Part shown: in pieces, positions 45,386 through 56,897 of the stretch
Position numbering within the stretch: position 1 is the stretch's first letter
Layout of the letters: each line of letters opens with the position of its first letter
Assembly (NCBI GenBank): GCA_918807975.1
Contig: OU964918.1
Coordinates: 1,798,001 to 1,862,000 of the forward strand
DNA: 64,000 bases
DNA from: Aplidium turbinatum
Lineage: Eukaryota; Chordata; Ascidiacea; Aplousobranchia; Polyclinidae
Direction of reading: 5' to 3'
Notes under the pieces: generated by a model
Database searches by the model: none
Told to the model about the DNA's origin: nothing
Seen by the model: only the letters and a program-made list of their open reading frames with translations
Translations under genes and position numbers: made by a program

Positions 45386-47079
45386 TAGGGTTGCCAGATT
45401 TTTTTCCTCAAAATAGTGAACATTTTGAAAGCGCGCAACCGTATCCTCAAAGTTCTCAAACCAGTGGCGTAGCCAGGAATTCTGAAGGGGGGGGGGGGAG
45501 TTTGACGGCCGGCGGGAGAAGCCTGACGGCGTCTTCGCCAAAGGCGACACCCAGTGGCGGGGGGTCTGGGGGGCCTCCTCCAGAAAATTTTGAAAAATTA
45601 CTTTGAATTTGGTGCATTCTGAGAGCATTTTCAACAAAAATGTGGGTATAAATATTCCTGTAAAATGGTGCTGTCCGGTGGCATAGCAAAAGGATAAAAT
45701 CATGTTTTCTTGGGCATTTTTCGATAATAGAGCTATGTCTCTATGTTTTCTTGCTGCTAATTCCTGGCTGAGATATTTGAATGTTTGGTATTGGTAAAAC
45801 TCGCTCTTTTAATGCAGTTTCGTTTAAAATTAGGCAAACTTTGTTTTAGAGACATAGAGACTGAAAGCATCATTCTCAATATAGTGACGTCACACGCGTG
45901 CCAAAGGGGGGTTTTAACCCCCAAAACCCCCTCCTTGGCTACGCCACTGTCTCAAACACATGCCGAAATACGCGCAATTGCACCCTCTAACGTATGACAC
46001 GCGCCTAAATGTGTGCAACCATGTCCAAATATGCAAAGAATTATTGCATAAATAATATGCAAAAATTGTTGCAATACTATGTATATGTGATATTGTCTGA
46101 CACAAAAATTTGGTTCATAAGTGATACGGTACCACAGATGAAAATTAATAAAATTTTACTTTCTTCATCTTCTTTAGCAAGTATAGTGCTTAGCTTATCA
46201 CAGGTTGAATTCAGGTAATTGGCTAGCTAGTATCTTGCAGTGTAGCCTACACAGCATATACCTACTGTGATGCTAAAATGGCAAGAAAAGAGACCCACGA
46301 TTAGAAGCACTAATTAGAACACTCCTACTTGCTTATATAACTTAGTTTACTTAACATACTTTTCATGCGACTGCTGCCTTCAATAAAGGTTTGTTTGCAG
46401 AAATTTGTTCTTTAAATTCTAAGCAACTAAAAGGTATGTTAAAGAATACACACAATTCACTTTTAACAGAATAAACAGCTAAACGGTTTCGCTCATCTGT
46501 CCATCCATATGTTACCCATAACACTGAAAATTCTCCCAACATTGGCATTAGATACAGGGATAGACATTGCATACTGGACAAATTTTAACAAGTTAGGTGC
46601 AGTTTCTTTCTGAAAGAAGTTAGTCCACTTTTCCAGTGATGATCTTAACTTATTAGCCACGTCACACATGATTGAGTAGCTGGCCTACACAGTCTACAAA
46701 CAAACAGTTAAATGGCCAAACTTCTAGGCTGTTAGTTGCTTGGGCTAGTGGCTTTCAGTTTGTCAGCTACCTAGGCTATACAGTGTACACTCCACTGTTG
46801 GACTTCGTGCTGGCCAAGCCTGGCTTTGGCGAAATTACACTGGGGTAGCATAGTAGGGGTTTTTCCTCAAAGCACCAGACTCGTGTGCTTTTACTCTCTA
46901 AGCAGCAGAAGTGTATAGTCACTGGTTAATCCATGGCTATTGGCTAAAATATATTAACAGAATTGTTGACAAAAATTAATTATCAAAATAGTGAACATGT
47001 TCACTATCACTATTAGCAAAATAGTTTACAGTGAATATTTTCTTAAAATAGTGATTTGTTCACTAATCTGGCAACCCTA
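45386..47079. mobile_element. hAT-type element (TAGGGTTGCCAG ends)
   Basis: Ends TAGGGTTGCCAGATT and AATCTGGCAACCCTA, with AAATAGTGAACA runs inward on both sides. A perfect 8-bp duplication ATCATGCA flanks it (45378-45385, 47080-47087). It contains the 488-bp MITE at 45462-45949. No transposase is visible, so it is non-autonomous. Confidence 0.9.
45462..45949. mobile_element. 488-bp hAT MITE (CAGTGGCGTAGCC ends)
   Basis: Ends CAGTGGCGTAGCCAGG and CCTTGGCTACGCCACTG; perfect 8-bp duplication TCTCAAAC (45454-45461, 45950-45957). Internal G-rich stretches and their complements (GGGGGG near 45485, CCCCC near 45920) belong to the element. The same end type occurs in the 201-bp MITE at 2814. Confidence 0.95.
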
Positions 47080-47364
47080 ATCATGCAACATGCTTTTTTG
47101 CGCAAAGCACATGTTGAAACTATGTATGTTATTGCCATTCATGACATGTACAGTTGAGAAGGAGCGATCTTCCTGGCGTTAGCACTACCTGACTGCTCAA
47201 GACAGAACAGCGAGCATTGTGTTTCGCTAAACTGAAATTTTCATAACTCCACGATCATTCGAAGTGTGTTGATCCAAAATTGTGGTACATTTCATTTTGA
47301 ATCTTGAAAAGTAAAATTAACTTTTCTTACATTGCCTCGACATTGCCAAACTCAAGTTAAACAA

Positions 47365-47800
47365 CCCAGACAGACATACCAATTTTACATTGATTCAACG
47401 TCTGAAAAATGACGGATTTTGCTGTCTGGGAAATTTAGCAAAAAGCAGGCAGCCCAGGCAGAAAAGTTGGCTTTTATATCGTTTCAACGTTTAGATACAT
47501 TAAAAAGTATCAAAAAGAATTTTTTTCCTTTTGATTGTAAAACATTTTGGCAGGTTAAAATGAAAGCTATACTCTATGAAATGAAACGCCTGACAAAACA
47601 GCTGACTGGTGTTGATACTTCTAACCCAGCCAGTAAATCAACCATTTTCAACAATGATTCGACGTATGCAGACGTTAAATAAATGGAAAAAGGACCAATT
47701 TTTCTGGCTGGGAAGGAATGTGATAAACTAGAGTTACTGCAACCAGAAAATCAATCTGCCAACGTTGAATCAATGTGAAAAAAATGATTTGCTGGCTAGG
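47365..47800. repeat. Three mini-palindromes with CCCAGCCAG-type ends
   Basis: Units 47365-47430 (CCCAGACAG to CTGTCTGGG), 47625-47712 (CCCAGCCAG to CTGGCTGGG) and 47742-47800 (degenerate, ending GCTGGCTAGG). Each has a core close to GATTCAACGTC or its complement. Compare 4185-4262 and the end sequence of 59711-61009. Confidence 0.65.
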
Positions 47801-48194
47801 ATCGCTACAACTATTTTATGCTTTCATTCATCTTGATTTGTCATGAGAGATACTACGATGCTAAGTAGCCATGACCACCTGCGGAGAAAAAATTCATCAC
47901 AATAATCTCAAAACCGCTTGATGTAGTATGAATATGAAAAATACTGCATTTATTACAGGAAAAAATAATTTGTTTCAAAGTATTTTTTGAATGTTCACAA
48001 ATCATCAAAATTAAAATTCGAACGAAGAAAATCGGACATAAAATGACTAAATGCCAGCAAAATTTGCGTTTTTAGAGCTTTTTTGGAAAAGCATTTGACT
48101 ATGTGCATGCCAATTTTCTCAAATGTGCGATATTTAGCGGCTGAGTTATAAGCCATGAATCAGGGCGTGGCCAAACGACCACGTCTCGTGCTTT

Positions 48195-48891
48195 TCACGT
48201 GTCTTTGATACGAATACCAGATAGGGCTAGGGACATCGCCGTAACGTCAGCTCCTGAATCAATTCGAAACCGCATCATTGCGTCATTCACTTGAATGTTT
48301 TCTTCGGGTCTGTCATACATTGCACTATTGTTCAAATTTTCAAGCATTAGATCAGATAGTGAGTTGACAACTAGGTGGGACACTTTGTTGAGCTTACTTC
48401 TGCACACTTTTTGGAAGTGGCCTAATTTACCACAACTGTGACAGGTAACATTGCGAGCAGGGCAAATCGTTTTAGAATGAGCCGCATTTCCACACCATGA
48501 ACAAGATTGTCGATTAATTTGATTTGGTTTGCGTTCAAATCGTTGTCGCACTGCGCTCACTGCAGGCGTGCAATCATCAAAACGTGCGCTGTCCTCTTCT
48601 AAAACGCTTGTTTTCTGCAAGAGCTTTTGCTGCTTTTTAACCGATTCGGTGTTGCGAACCATCCGAATTGCTTTATCAAGGGTCAATTCCGAATCTAGTT
48701 GCAATCTTTCAGACAAGTCTTTGTTTGCAATACCAACTACAATTCTATCACGGATTAGTTCATCACGCAAATTGCCATAATTACAGTATTCCGCCAAAGA
48801 GTAAAGCGACGTAATAAATTCATCGGCTGTTTCATGAATTTCTTGTTTTCTGAGGTTAAACTTTGCTCGTTCATATATGACGTTGCGGTGA
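48195..48891 (-). pseudogene. Gypsy gag zinc knuckles and protease
   Basis: Frame with YGNLRDELIRDRIVVGI, two CCHC knuckles (CSWCGNAAHSKTIC and CHSCGKLGHFQKVC) and the retropepsin strand MRFRIDSGADVTAM. Part of the fossil at 38251-51150. Confidence 0.9.
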
Positions 48892-49502
48892 GTGTCGAAC
48901 AGGCCCGTAGCCAGACATTTTCAAGGGGGGGGTTCCCAAATCCAAAAATATGGACCTTTTGATAACATTTTCTTCTTTGCGTGTCTACAAGCAAGCAATC
49001 AATACATAGTAAGTGTCAGTAGATAATATATAGACCAACAAACAAAACAAACTTCAAATTGTCAACATTACAAAATTGAAATAAATAAATAGGCTGCAAC
49101 CATTTTCACATTGACAATAACATATCTACAAGGGCGCCGGAAGCGGGGGGCAGAGGGTACGGATGCCCTTTTAAGGTCATGTAAGCTACTGCACATTTTG
49201 CAATACAACAATTTCTTCTATTCGCTTTTAGCCTAAATTGTCTACGATATGCGAGGTTCTAAACCAGAGATCCGCAAATAGTGGGTTGCAACACAAATTT
49301 GGATCGCGAGACCATCCACAATGGGTCGCAAAAGGGTTTAAACTTACTATAAATATAACTTGTATGTCAAAAATAAATACAATCATATACTCTTTGACGC
49401 ACTGAGTTTCGTCTTTCCCCATAAAACATCGTGAAACTGATCGTGAGCTACATGTTCCGAACAATGGAAAACCTCTGTCCTTCTGCCCCGAACTAAAATA
49501 TC

Positions 49503-50420
49503 TTAGGGTGACACTAAACAGATCGCTCACATACCACCACTATTTGAGGTCACTGCGCAAGAAACTTACATCCCGCGGTGGGCTACTCAAGCACCTGGCT
49601 GGCTCCAGCTTGGGGGCGAGAGCTGACACTTTGCCTATAGCAGCCTTAGCCCTTTGTCTATTCTTCATCAGAGTACTGTGCACCTGTTTGGTGCTGCAGT
49701 GCTCACTGCCACAACATCGACACAGCCATAAACAGCGCCTTGCGCACAGTAACCGGATGCCTGCGTCCCACACCATTGGACAATCTCCCCATTCTCGCTG
49801 GCATCCAGCCCGCTGATCTTCGTCATGAAGAAGCCACTCTGTCTCTCAGTCGACGGGCACTGGAGCCTAATCATCTTCTCCAGCACAAGAGCTCTGCTCT
49901 CCAAACGAGCACTCCCGTCGACTGAAATCAAGACACCCATTCGTGCCAGCCGCTCAACTTCTGATCAACGAAGCTGATGAACAAAACATCTCTGCGGCTA
50001 CTTGGGCAGACCATCTAGGCTATTGAATTCAGAACGGAAGTCAAGTATATATAGCCTATTAGTATTACCAGACTCCATTCGTTCATTTCCTACGCCGACG
50101 CATGCTCCATAGGCCTGACACTACAAAGACAGGCATGGGTGCGCCTCAACAGTCTTCGTACGAGCGTCGGGCATTTCCGCTCAACCATGCACCAATGGTG
50201 AATGGCCTCTTCCTCCTCCTGTGAATGTGGTGCTGAGGAACAGACCGCAGACCACATCATCAATGACTGCAGAACGGAGTGGAAGGTCTGCGCGTCTTGG
50301 ATGATGAAACCAAAGACTGGCTGCTCTCTGGTAGCCTTCCAGTGTAGTCCTGGAACATCGTGAATCTGGGGTGGTAAAAGGATAGATTCTCGTCCTCAGA
50401 GGCTTACACGACGACGACCA
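49503..50420 (+). mobile_element. LINE fragment, 3' end of ORF2 and tail
   Basis: Plus-strand relative of the LINE at 51979-55055. Blocks corresponding to SLTYHHYLRSLRKKLTSR, GCLRPTPLDNLPILAGIQP and CECGAEEQTADH are present in broken frames. They are followed by a GGGGTGGTAAAAGGATAG tail and a GACGACGACC end. It is 5'-truncated, as LINE copies usually are. Confidence 0.85.
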
Positions 50421-50427
50421 CAGTTAG

Positions 50428-50560
50428 TACGTCCACTCACTTATTAAGCCCAATTTGATCAATTCCTAAAAGTATAGGAGTGGTAGAAAACCCCTCCCCC
50501 CGATCAATAAGCCCAAAATGGTCTGGTCCCGATGTGGGCTTAGTAAGCGGGGACGACCGT
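50428..50560. repeat. Short palindromic MITE-like unit
   Basis: GTACGTCCACTCACTTATTA with AAGCCC on the left and, inverted, ACGGTCGTCCCCGCTTACTA with AAGCCC on the right; total about 130 bp. No clear duplication. Confidence 0.5.
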
Positions 50561-50878
50561 ATCAAAATTGATATTAAATTGCAAAAGATTTTGCGCAAAA
50601 TTATATGCTGCTGAAACGTTTGGCCGCGAAGATTTTGTACGATTGTCTTTTGGGTCGTGCCAACAAGTATTTGCGGACCCCTGTTCTACACAAGCAACAA
50701 TATATTAACATGTTTATTCAGAACTATCTGGCAGGTTTCAGTTGATCATAGGTAGCTGATCCTGTGATCGTATGTACAGTTGTATACTGCACCTTCTCCA
50801 AAATGTAGACCTTTTCTTCTCAAGGGAGGGTTCCCGGGAACCCCGAGAACTACCCCTGGCTACGGGCCTGGTGTCGAA

Positions 50879-51148
50879 ATAATTGTTAAACTTTGCTATC
50901 ACTGTGTCATACTTGTTCCTGTCCTCTGCACTTAACCAGAATGTTGTCAAAATATCGTCAGCTTTATCTCCGATCAAATATATCAGAAAGTTAACTTGTT
51001 CTTTCTCAGTCTTGTCACTAAGTGCTAAAGCAATTTTGTATCGTTCAAATCTGCGGCTCCAACCTCGCCATTCTTCTGGCTTATCAAAAGTCTGGAAGTC
51101 GAAGGTTTCCAGCCATTCTGACACCATGTAGTGTTTAGCTCTATTCAA
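50879..51148 (-). pseudogene. Gypsy gag N-terminal region
   Basis: The minus frame starts MNRAKHYMVSEWLETFDFQ and continues EEWRGWSRRFERYKIA, VNFLIYLIGDKADDIL, the helical capsid-like Gag start of Ty3/Gypsy elements. Part of the fossil; the next part resumes beyond the 48900-50870 insertion. Confidence 0.8.
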
Positions 51149-51399
51149 TAACTCAGATACTAGTACTAACTAAAATGGCTGCTGATGGCGACAGCCGTAT
51201 ATATACGCGAACTGTAAGTCACGTGTTCTACGGATGAACACACAGGAAGGTAATACTACAACTATCACCACAGCAAACTCCCAGCATCAGGCGAAAACAG
51301 GACGTTAAAATCTACATTGAGAAGTAAGCAACGATCATACTGCTTAAAGAGAAACTCAATCTATTGCAGTTATTTATATGTTCTGAGACTGAATTTAAT

Positions 51400-51960
51400 T
51401 TCTTATGTACTGCGTACTTATTCTTCATGATTTTAGATAGAAAATTAATATACTTCAGGGCAGACTCAGCAACAAACAAAACTACAGACACTGATGCGGA
51501 ATATGCACCAACAATCTCAGAACCTCATTTTCCAGCTCAAAAGAATTGTATGAACTAATACGTGATCTGGATCTTAAAAAATCTGGAGGGTTATTAACAT
51601 TCAAGCCAAATGAGTGGAATCTGCTTGGTGATAACTTCAGAGTAATGCTTACAGAGATAAGCATTTGAAATAGATTATGATCTCAGTGGCATTAGACTTC
51701 TACCAAAAGTCACAATGCAGTGTTACTTCACAATGACAACATATATCCATCAGTTTCATGTGTTTATGCAAAACAGATGAAAGAAGATGATGAAAATGTC
51801 AAGTAACTGCTCATTAACATCAGCTATGCTCAGTTTAAGTGATATGTTTGTGGTGACTTTAAAATGTTAGGATTTTTGCTTGGACTCCAGAGTGGTTACA
51901 CAAAGTACTCTGGCGTTTTTGTGCTTGTGAAATAGCAGAGCTGACGGTTCTTCTTCTTTC
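51400..51960 (+). pseudogene. Transposon protein fragment, middle part
   Basis: Plus-strand stretches read SEPHFPAQK, YELIRDLDLKKS, FKPNEWNLL, then AVLLHNDN, YPSVS, and CGDFKMLGFLLGLQSGYTKY in broken frames. I recognise the order (VLLHNGN, ICGDLKVxxxLLGxQxGYTKYxCFLC) as the middle of the same recurrent family whose N-terminal block KLGDQDKSW is seen at 9250. It is decayed, with several stops. The gene continues at 57763 after a LINE and a hAT insertion. Confidence 0.55.
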
Positions 51961-54900
51961 GTTTGAGACAAGATCAAATCAAATTTCAGGGCAGGTGATG
52001 GAGAGCCAGGTGAGTGTAGCTTCGTCCAGCGTTGCTATACCATGCATTCCATTTGGTGCCTTATAGATCGGACATTCGAGAACGACATGGTCAGCAGTTT
52101 GTTCCTCCGCGCCGCATTCGCAGGCCGATAAGGGAGCCAAACCCCACTTGTGCATGTTGGAATGGAAGCGACCGACTCCGGTTCGGATTCTGTTGAGCTT
52201 CACCCAAGTCGGCCGAGGCAGGTCCATACCAGGGGGGCGTGCCACCGGGTGAGGTATAAAACGATGTAGTTTCGTGTCGGTGGCACACCACGCTGCATTC
52301 CAATTGTCTTCCATGAAGTGTGCTGCGCTGATGGCATGATCGCTGAATGGATGTAGTAATTCAACAGCAGCTGGCACAAAGGGGTGTCTTGACTTTAATT
52401 GCCGGGGAGATTCCTGAGGTGGGATGTTGAGTTTTACATGAAGAAAGTGGTTAGTATCCCCCGCCCGGCGAGCCAGGTGTATAAGGGCTCCCTTTCGGCG
52501 AAGCTCAGCAGGTTGGATGCCTGCGAGGATTGGTAAATACTCTGTTGGAGTTGGGCGCAGGCATCCAGTTACATTTCGCAATGCGTTGTTGATTGGGCTG
52601 TCGATGAGACGGGTGTGGGCACTGCGGCACCAGGCAGGGGCGCAGTATTCAGCAGTTGAGTGGACCAACGCCAGGGTTGCAGTGCGCAAGGTGTCAGCAC
52701 CTGCACCCCAAGTTGTGCCTGCCAAACGTCTCAACAGGGCGACGCGAGATGTCAGCTTTTTGCGTAGTGACTGTAAATGGTGACGGTATGTGAGTGACCT
52801 GTCAAGTGTAACCCCAAGGTATGTAGGTTCTGGGCAGGGCGGCAAAATTTTGCCGTTAACGGTCACTTTCAGGTCACGTTTTGCCTCCCTGTTGTTGAGA
52901 TGGAAGGCAGCCGTCACAGTTTTACTTTCGCTGAGCTTCAGTTTCCATTGGTGAAGGTATCCAGATATGGTCGTCATGTCTTGGCTCAACGTCATTTCTA
53001 ATGATTGCCAGTCTTTCGCAGAGTGCAAGATGGCCAAGTCATCAGCATATGCGTATTTGTCAGATGTTGTTGATGGTAGGTCATGCATATAGACATTGAA
53101 AAGGAGGGGAGCCAAGACTGATCCCTGTGGGACACCGTTTTTGAGTCGCCGCAGTCTACTTGGTTTTCCGCTTCCGGTGGTAAGGGTAAAACTCCTGTTG
53201 TGGATGAGTTCCATGATCATTTTGACCATGTGCCTGTTAGGGAGTAGGCGGAGTAGTTTGTAGACTAGGCCACGGTGCCAAACAGTGTCATAGGCTGCTG
53301 TTAGGTCGATAAAGACAGCCCCCGCTTTCTTTTTTGCCGAGAAACTCTCCTCAATATCCTGAGTTAGTAGTGTGACTTGGTCTACAGTTGACCTCCCGTG
53401 TCGGAATCCAGCTTGTTCTTTGGGAAGCAGTGGGTCAATTATTGGTTCGACACGAGCGTAGATCAGTCTCTCAAGGATCTTGAAAGGGATGTAGAGCAAG
53501 GAGATGGGGCGATAGCTCTTTGCATCGTCTAGTGGTTTGTTTGGCTTAGGGATCGCGACGACCAGAGATCTTCTCCATACTTTAGGAATCTTTAAGCGGC
53601 GCAGGCAGGACGACAGGAAATCGCATAACCAGGACTTTAGAACATAACCAGCGTGCATGATAAGCTCTGGACATATCCTATCTGGACCAGGGGCCTTACC
53701 AGGTTTTAGGTGCTTGAGGGCAGCATTAAATTCGCTCCGTGAGAAGGAGCTAGAAATGCTCTCCTGGTTGGGTGTGTTGATCTTCCAAAGCTTTGTCACT
53801 TCTTTGGTAACAAACCGATCGGAGGTACGATCACACGGCTTATATCTCCCATTTTTTATTACCTGCGATGCGATCTTATTAGCAGGAATGGGACATTGTC
53901 GGGGTGATTGTCTTGATCGTCCCGTAAGGTTATTGAGTGTGCTCCACGCTGTACGGCTTGAGTGCGAGAGATCGATAGATTGGATAGTCTCTGTCCAGCG
54001 TTCTTTTCTTTTTGCATCGAGTCTTTCCAGAAGAGCCTTGGCGGCTGAGGGTGTTGTTTGACCATCTGAAGAGCTAACAAAAGATTGGTAGAGGCGCTCG
54101 CACTCTGCATCCCAGCATGGAGTGTAGTTACTTCTACGACCTCGAGGGATGGCTTGTTTGGCACATGTTAAGATGGTGTTGCTAAAGTCCTGGTAGGCCT
54201 CGTCCACATTGTGACAGTTAGGTGGAGGTAACTTATTTGTAAACTTGTTGGTAAGGAGGCTAAAGCGATTCCAGTCGGCTTTACGGAAGTTCCACCGCTT
54301 GACTGGTTCACTCGGAATTGGTGTCTTGAGCGGTATTGCGGTAATGAGAGAAGGTCGGTGTTGGGACCGAGGGAACTTCTGTAGCACACGTCTGTCCGGA
54401 AGCTAATTGTCGTTGCCAGTGCTAGCAAAGGCTATGTCTGGGTTTGTTCCAGTGCCCCATCGCCCGGATGTAAAGCTGGCTTCGTCTTTGGGGTTGTACA
54501 GTGGGGCATAGTTGTTATTTGATGCCCAGTTAGCCAGACATGCACCAGAAGGGCTGGTGATGCGGTATCCCCAGTCGACGTGCTGGCAATTAAAATCGCC
54601 AGCATAGAGGCAGGGGTGAGGGTACACTGGGATGGCCGTCGGAGTGAATGGCGAGGGAGGTGGCTTGTAGATGTTTACGATTTTGTAGCCGTTGACGTCC
54701 ACACTTAGCCATTCAATCTCTGAGTCTGAAGGGGATTGTTCAACCAGTCTCCAGTTCAGCTTTTCTTGGACAAATGTGGCTAAGCCGTGTGTCCTGCTTA
54801 GGATTGACCCAGCTAGTGAGTAATTTGGGATCACTAGCCTATCTGCGCTGTGGCAGTGGTCTCCTGGAGGATGATGATAAGGGCCTTTTGTCGTTGAGCT

Positions 54901-55148
54901 ATTCTTTGTACGACGTCGATTTTAGCAGTCGTAAGGCCTTCAACGTTAAGCTGTAGGATGTTGGGACTTCTGGCTTCTTTCTTCGAACTCTGGGGCCGAG
55001 GGTTTATCTTTTTACCACCCCAGAGACGCCCTGATGTGTCTCTGTTTGTTGTCATTAGCCTGTTTTGTGCAGTTACCGGGACTCACCACGAGGAGGTTGA
55101 CAACATGAGTCCCTGACAACATGAGAGCTGACAACATGAGAGTTGACG
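51961..55148 (-). mobile_element. Jockey-like LINE
   Basis: Contains an apurinic/apyrimidinic endonuclease and a reverse transcriptase (51979-55055). The 3' end abuts the transposon-protein fragment ending near 51960. At the other end three TGACAACATGAG units (about 55097-55136) precede the hAT target site. No target duplication or poly-A tail could be confirmed. A GGTGGTAAAAAGATAAACCC segment near the 5' end of the coding region resembles the tail of the other LINE copies. Confidence 0.85.
51979..55055 (-). pseudogene. LINE ORF2: endonuclease and reverse transcriptase
   Basis: Endonuclease blocks: ILQLNVEGLTTAKI, LQET, LAGSILSRTHGLATFV, PCLYAGDFNCQHVDWG, NPDIAF. RT of about 800 codons (51979-54387): KPGKAPGPDRICPELI, YRPISLLYIPFKILERLI, QAGFRHGRSTVDQV, AVFIDLTAAYDTVWH (motif A), NGVPQGSVLAPLLFNVYM, YAYADDLAIL (catalytic ADD) and the GVTLDRSLTYRHHL thumb region. 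The C-terminus has a CECG...H...C zinc motif (CECGAEEQTADHVVLECP). This order fits the jockey group. There is one frame change near 54845 in the endonuclease and one in-frame TAG near 54403 between the domains. The long RT frame is intact, so the copy is young. Confidence 0.9.
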
Positions 55149-56079
55149 GTGAGCACTAGTGATGCAAGCCGCGCCGCGTACGCGGCCGCTTTTAACTTTT
55201 TCGCCGCGTGCTGCGTAAACTTTCAATAAATTAAACTTTCGTAAACGTAAACTTTCAAGAAATTAAACTTTCGTAAACGTAGACTTTCAACTTTTCAAGA
55301 AAATCAGTTATGAAACTTCAAATTTAAATTGGAAACACGGATCAGTTTTTTTTTTCCTTCGGAAAGACGGAAACCCTCAGCTGGAAAGCTATGCAAATGC
55401 AAATTGCAAATGGCTTGCAGTTGACACTTGACAGGGTTTTGGGGCTAGCTTGTCAGGGAAGCTGTACGAATGTTTTTGGTTAATAACCTAGCTGATAGGG
55501 GAAGGTGGGGTTAGTTGAGTCAGTGGGTTGGTTGAGTCACCATTGTTTTCTGACTAACCAAGCATGACTTCGTGAAGATTAATTGCTTGAAATAATAAGC
55601 ATTATGTGTAACTGCGTCCATCTTGTTTTAGCAGCTGTGTAAGTTATACAGGTTATACAGTCAGCAAAATGCCATTTTTTGGACTAAAAAGTAAATATTT
55701 TCAGCTCAAAGTTGATTGGGATGCTGAAGCTATGATAGGCGTAAGCGAAGATAGCGTCGAAGCTTCATATAGTTTATAGCTATCTTATGCACACTGCATT
55801 TGTGTAAAACTGATAAAGCTTTACGTATAGATAATACTTTCAATAATTGTCACGAGGAAGGATTGGGGTTGGTTGAGTCAATAGCTGCGGGACTAGTTGA
55901 GGCAGTGACTCAACTAACCCTACCTCAAGTTGCAGGCTGCTGAAATCTTACTTCTGAATTTTATTGCTAAACGCGCATTATTAATTCAGTTACTTGGACA
56001 AAATGAGCTATTATTTGATTATTACTTTTCTGTTTAGCTTTAAAATATTTTCAAATTAAGTCTTAAAAATTACGAAAAA

Positions 56080-56253
56080 ACTGCTTGTGGACAATGGCTT
56101 ATGGAGACTTTTGAAGCTGGTTTAAAGTTAGTGCAAGATGGTATGTCGTTAAGAAAGGCAGCAGAAAGAGTTGGTGTGGACAAAGAAACGTTTCGTAAAT
56201 ATTTGAAGAAGGTAAATGAAACTGGAGCTGATGCTTCTAAAGTAAAGATTTGA
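56080..56253 (+). pseudogene. HTH-psq DNA-binding domain of pogo-type transposase
   Basis: The frame reads CGQWLMETFEAGLKLVQDGM, SLRKAAERVGVDKETFRKYL and ends at TGA. W-x12-V-x3-MSLRKAA-x2-VGV-x3-TF-x3-L is the pipsqueak helix-turn-helix that binds the transposon ends in pogo/Tigger proteins. Only this domain is present. No start codon upstream is convincing, and the catalytic part is absent. Confidence 0.75.
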
Positions 56254-56488
56254 TACTCAAACCACAAACAAGTTGGGTCTATTGTTTTTAGGGATAGAGG
56301 AGATTTGGTGACTATGATCGGCACCATCAATACTCTTGGAATTGCTCGATTCGTTGTTGCTGCATTGGATGCAACTCGTGCTCTCCTATGGTGGAAGTAG
56401 TAGTTCTACATGTTTCCAATGCAACAGTTGGGCACATTTGGCGTGCACCGACAACAATGCTGTTTTTACATGTTCCACTTGTGACTAA

Positions 56489-56897
56489 TTTAGGGGTAGG
56501 GAACTTACGGCCCGCGTGCCAAATGTGGTTCGAGAAGCAATATAATGTGGCCTGTGGGAGCATGAAAAGTATTAGATTTCATCTCACTTTCGATAATACG
56601 TGTGAAATTTGGGTCTGGGCGATATGAAGACCCTTTTTTGAGAGAAATGGCATGAAGTCGGGCGAAATGGAGAGAAGTTTGGGCCTGGTTGCGGTGAAGA
56701 CCTTTTTTTAAATTTTTTTTAGAGAAAGGGCATGAAGTCGGTCAAATTCGAAGAAAATTTGTGTCTGGTTGCTGTGAAAACTCTTTTTTTATGGAAAGTT
56801 TGTGGAAACGGGCGAATTTGGAGGAGCCATGTGGCCCGCCTGGTATTTTTAATATTTCCTGTGGCCCATAGTGCAAAGTATAGGTAATTCCCCACTT
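56489..56897. mobile_element. Possible hAT-like MITE inside the pogo element
   Basis: Starts TAGGGGTAGGGAACTTACGG and ends GTAATTCCCCACTTCTG, imperfect inverted ends like many hAT MITEs; no duplication confirmed. Four diverged internal units with TTTGGGTCTGG...GAAGACCC recur at about 56605, 56670 and 56755. Confidence 0.45.

Larger units (their letters stand above)
44744..48186. mobile_element. TIR element with AGACGTGGTC ends
   Basis: Left end AGACGTGGTCAAATGGCCAC; the right end read inverted is AGACGTGGTCGTTTGGCCAC; both continue GCCCT. I found no clean target duplication. It splits the Gypsy protease region, and the fossil resumes on either side. Inside are a hAT (45386-47079) with another hAT within it, and three mini-palindromes (47365-47800). 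No transposase of its own is seen. Confidence 0.75.
49265..50683. mobile_element. hAT-type element (CAGAGATCCGCAAATA ends)
   Basis: Ends CAGAGATCCGCAAATA and TATTTGCGGACCCCTG; flanks TTCTAAAC and TTCTACAC match at seven of eight positions. Inside are a LINE fragment (49503-50420) and a small palindromic element (50428-50560). Confidence 0.8.
48900..50870. mobile_element. hAT-type element (CAGGCCCGTAGCC ends), itself nested
   Basis: Ends CAGGCCCGTAGCCAGA and CTGGCTACGGGCCTG with a perfect 8-bp duplication GTGTCGAA (48892-48899, 50871-50878). It is inserted in the Gypsy gag region. It contains the hAT at 49265-50683. At about 49134 a GGGCGCCGGAAGCGGGG run marks another repeat I could not bound. 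Confidence 0.95.
38251..51150 (-). mobile_element. Ty3/Gypsy retrotransposon fossil, heavily interrupted
   Basis: Minus-strand parts in genetic order: gag N-terminal region (50879-51148), zinc knuckles and protease (48195-48891), protease-RT linker (44408-44740), RT (about 40600-41236), RNase H with integrase (38259-39886). It is broken by at least five DNA-transposon insertions (48900-50870, 44744-48186, 41241-44403, about 40362-40581, 39895-40256) and by roughly ten or more small interruptions. Terminal repeats could not be delimited; sequences near 51150-51360 and 37050-37240 are candidates. Age is older than every element inside it. Confidence 0.85.

Noticed and set aside
45391-45689. Overlapping frames rich in Gly and Pro
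   Set aside because: They arise from the G-rich and C-rich stretch of the 488-bp hAT MITE.
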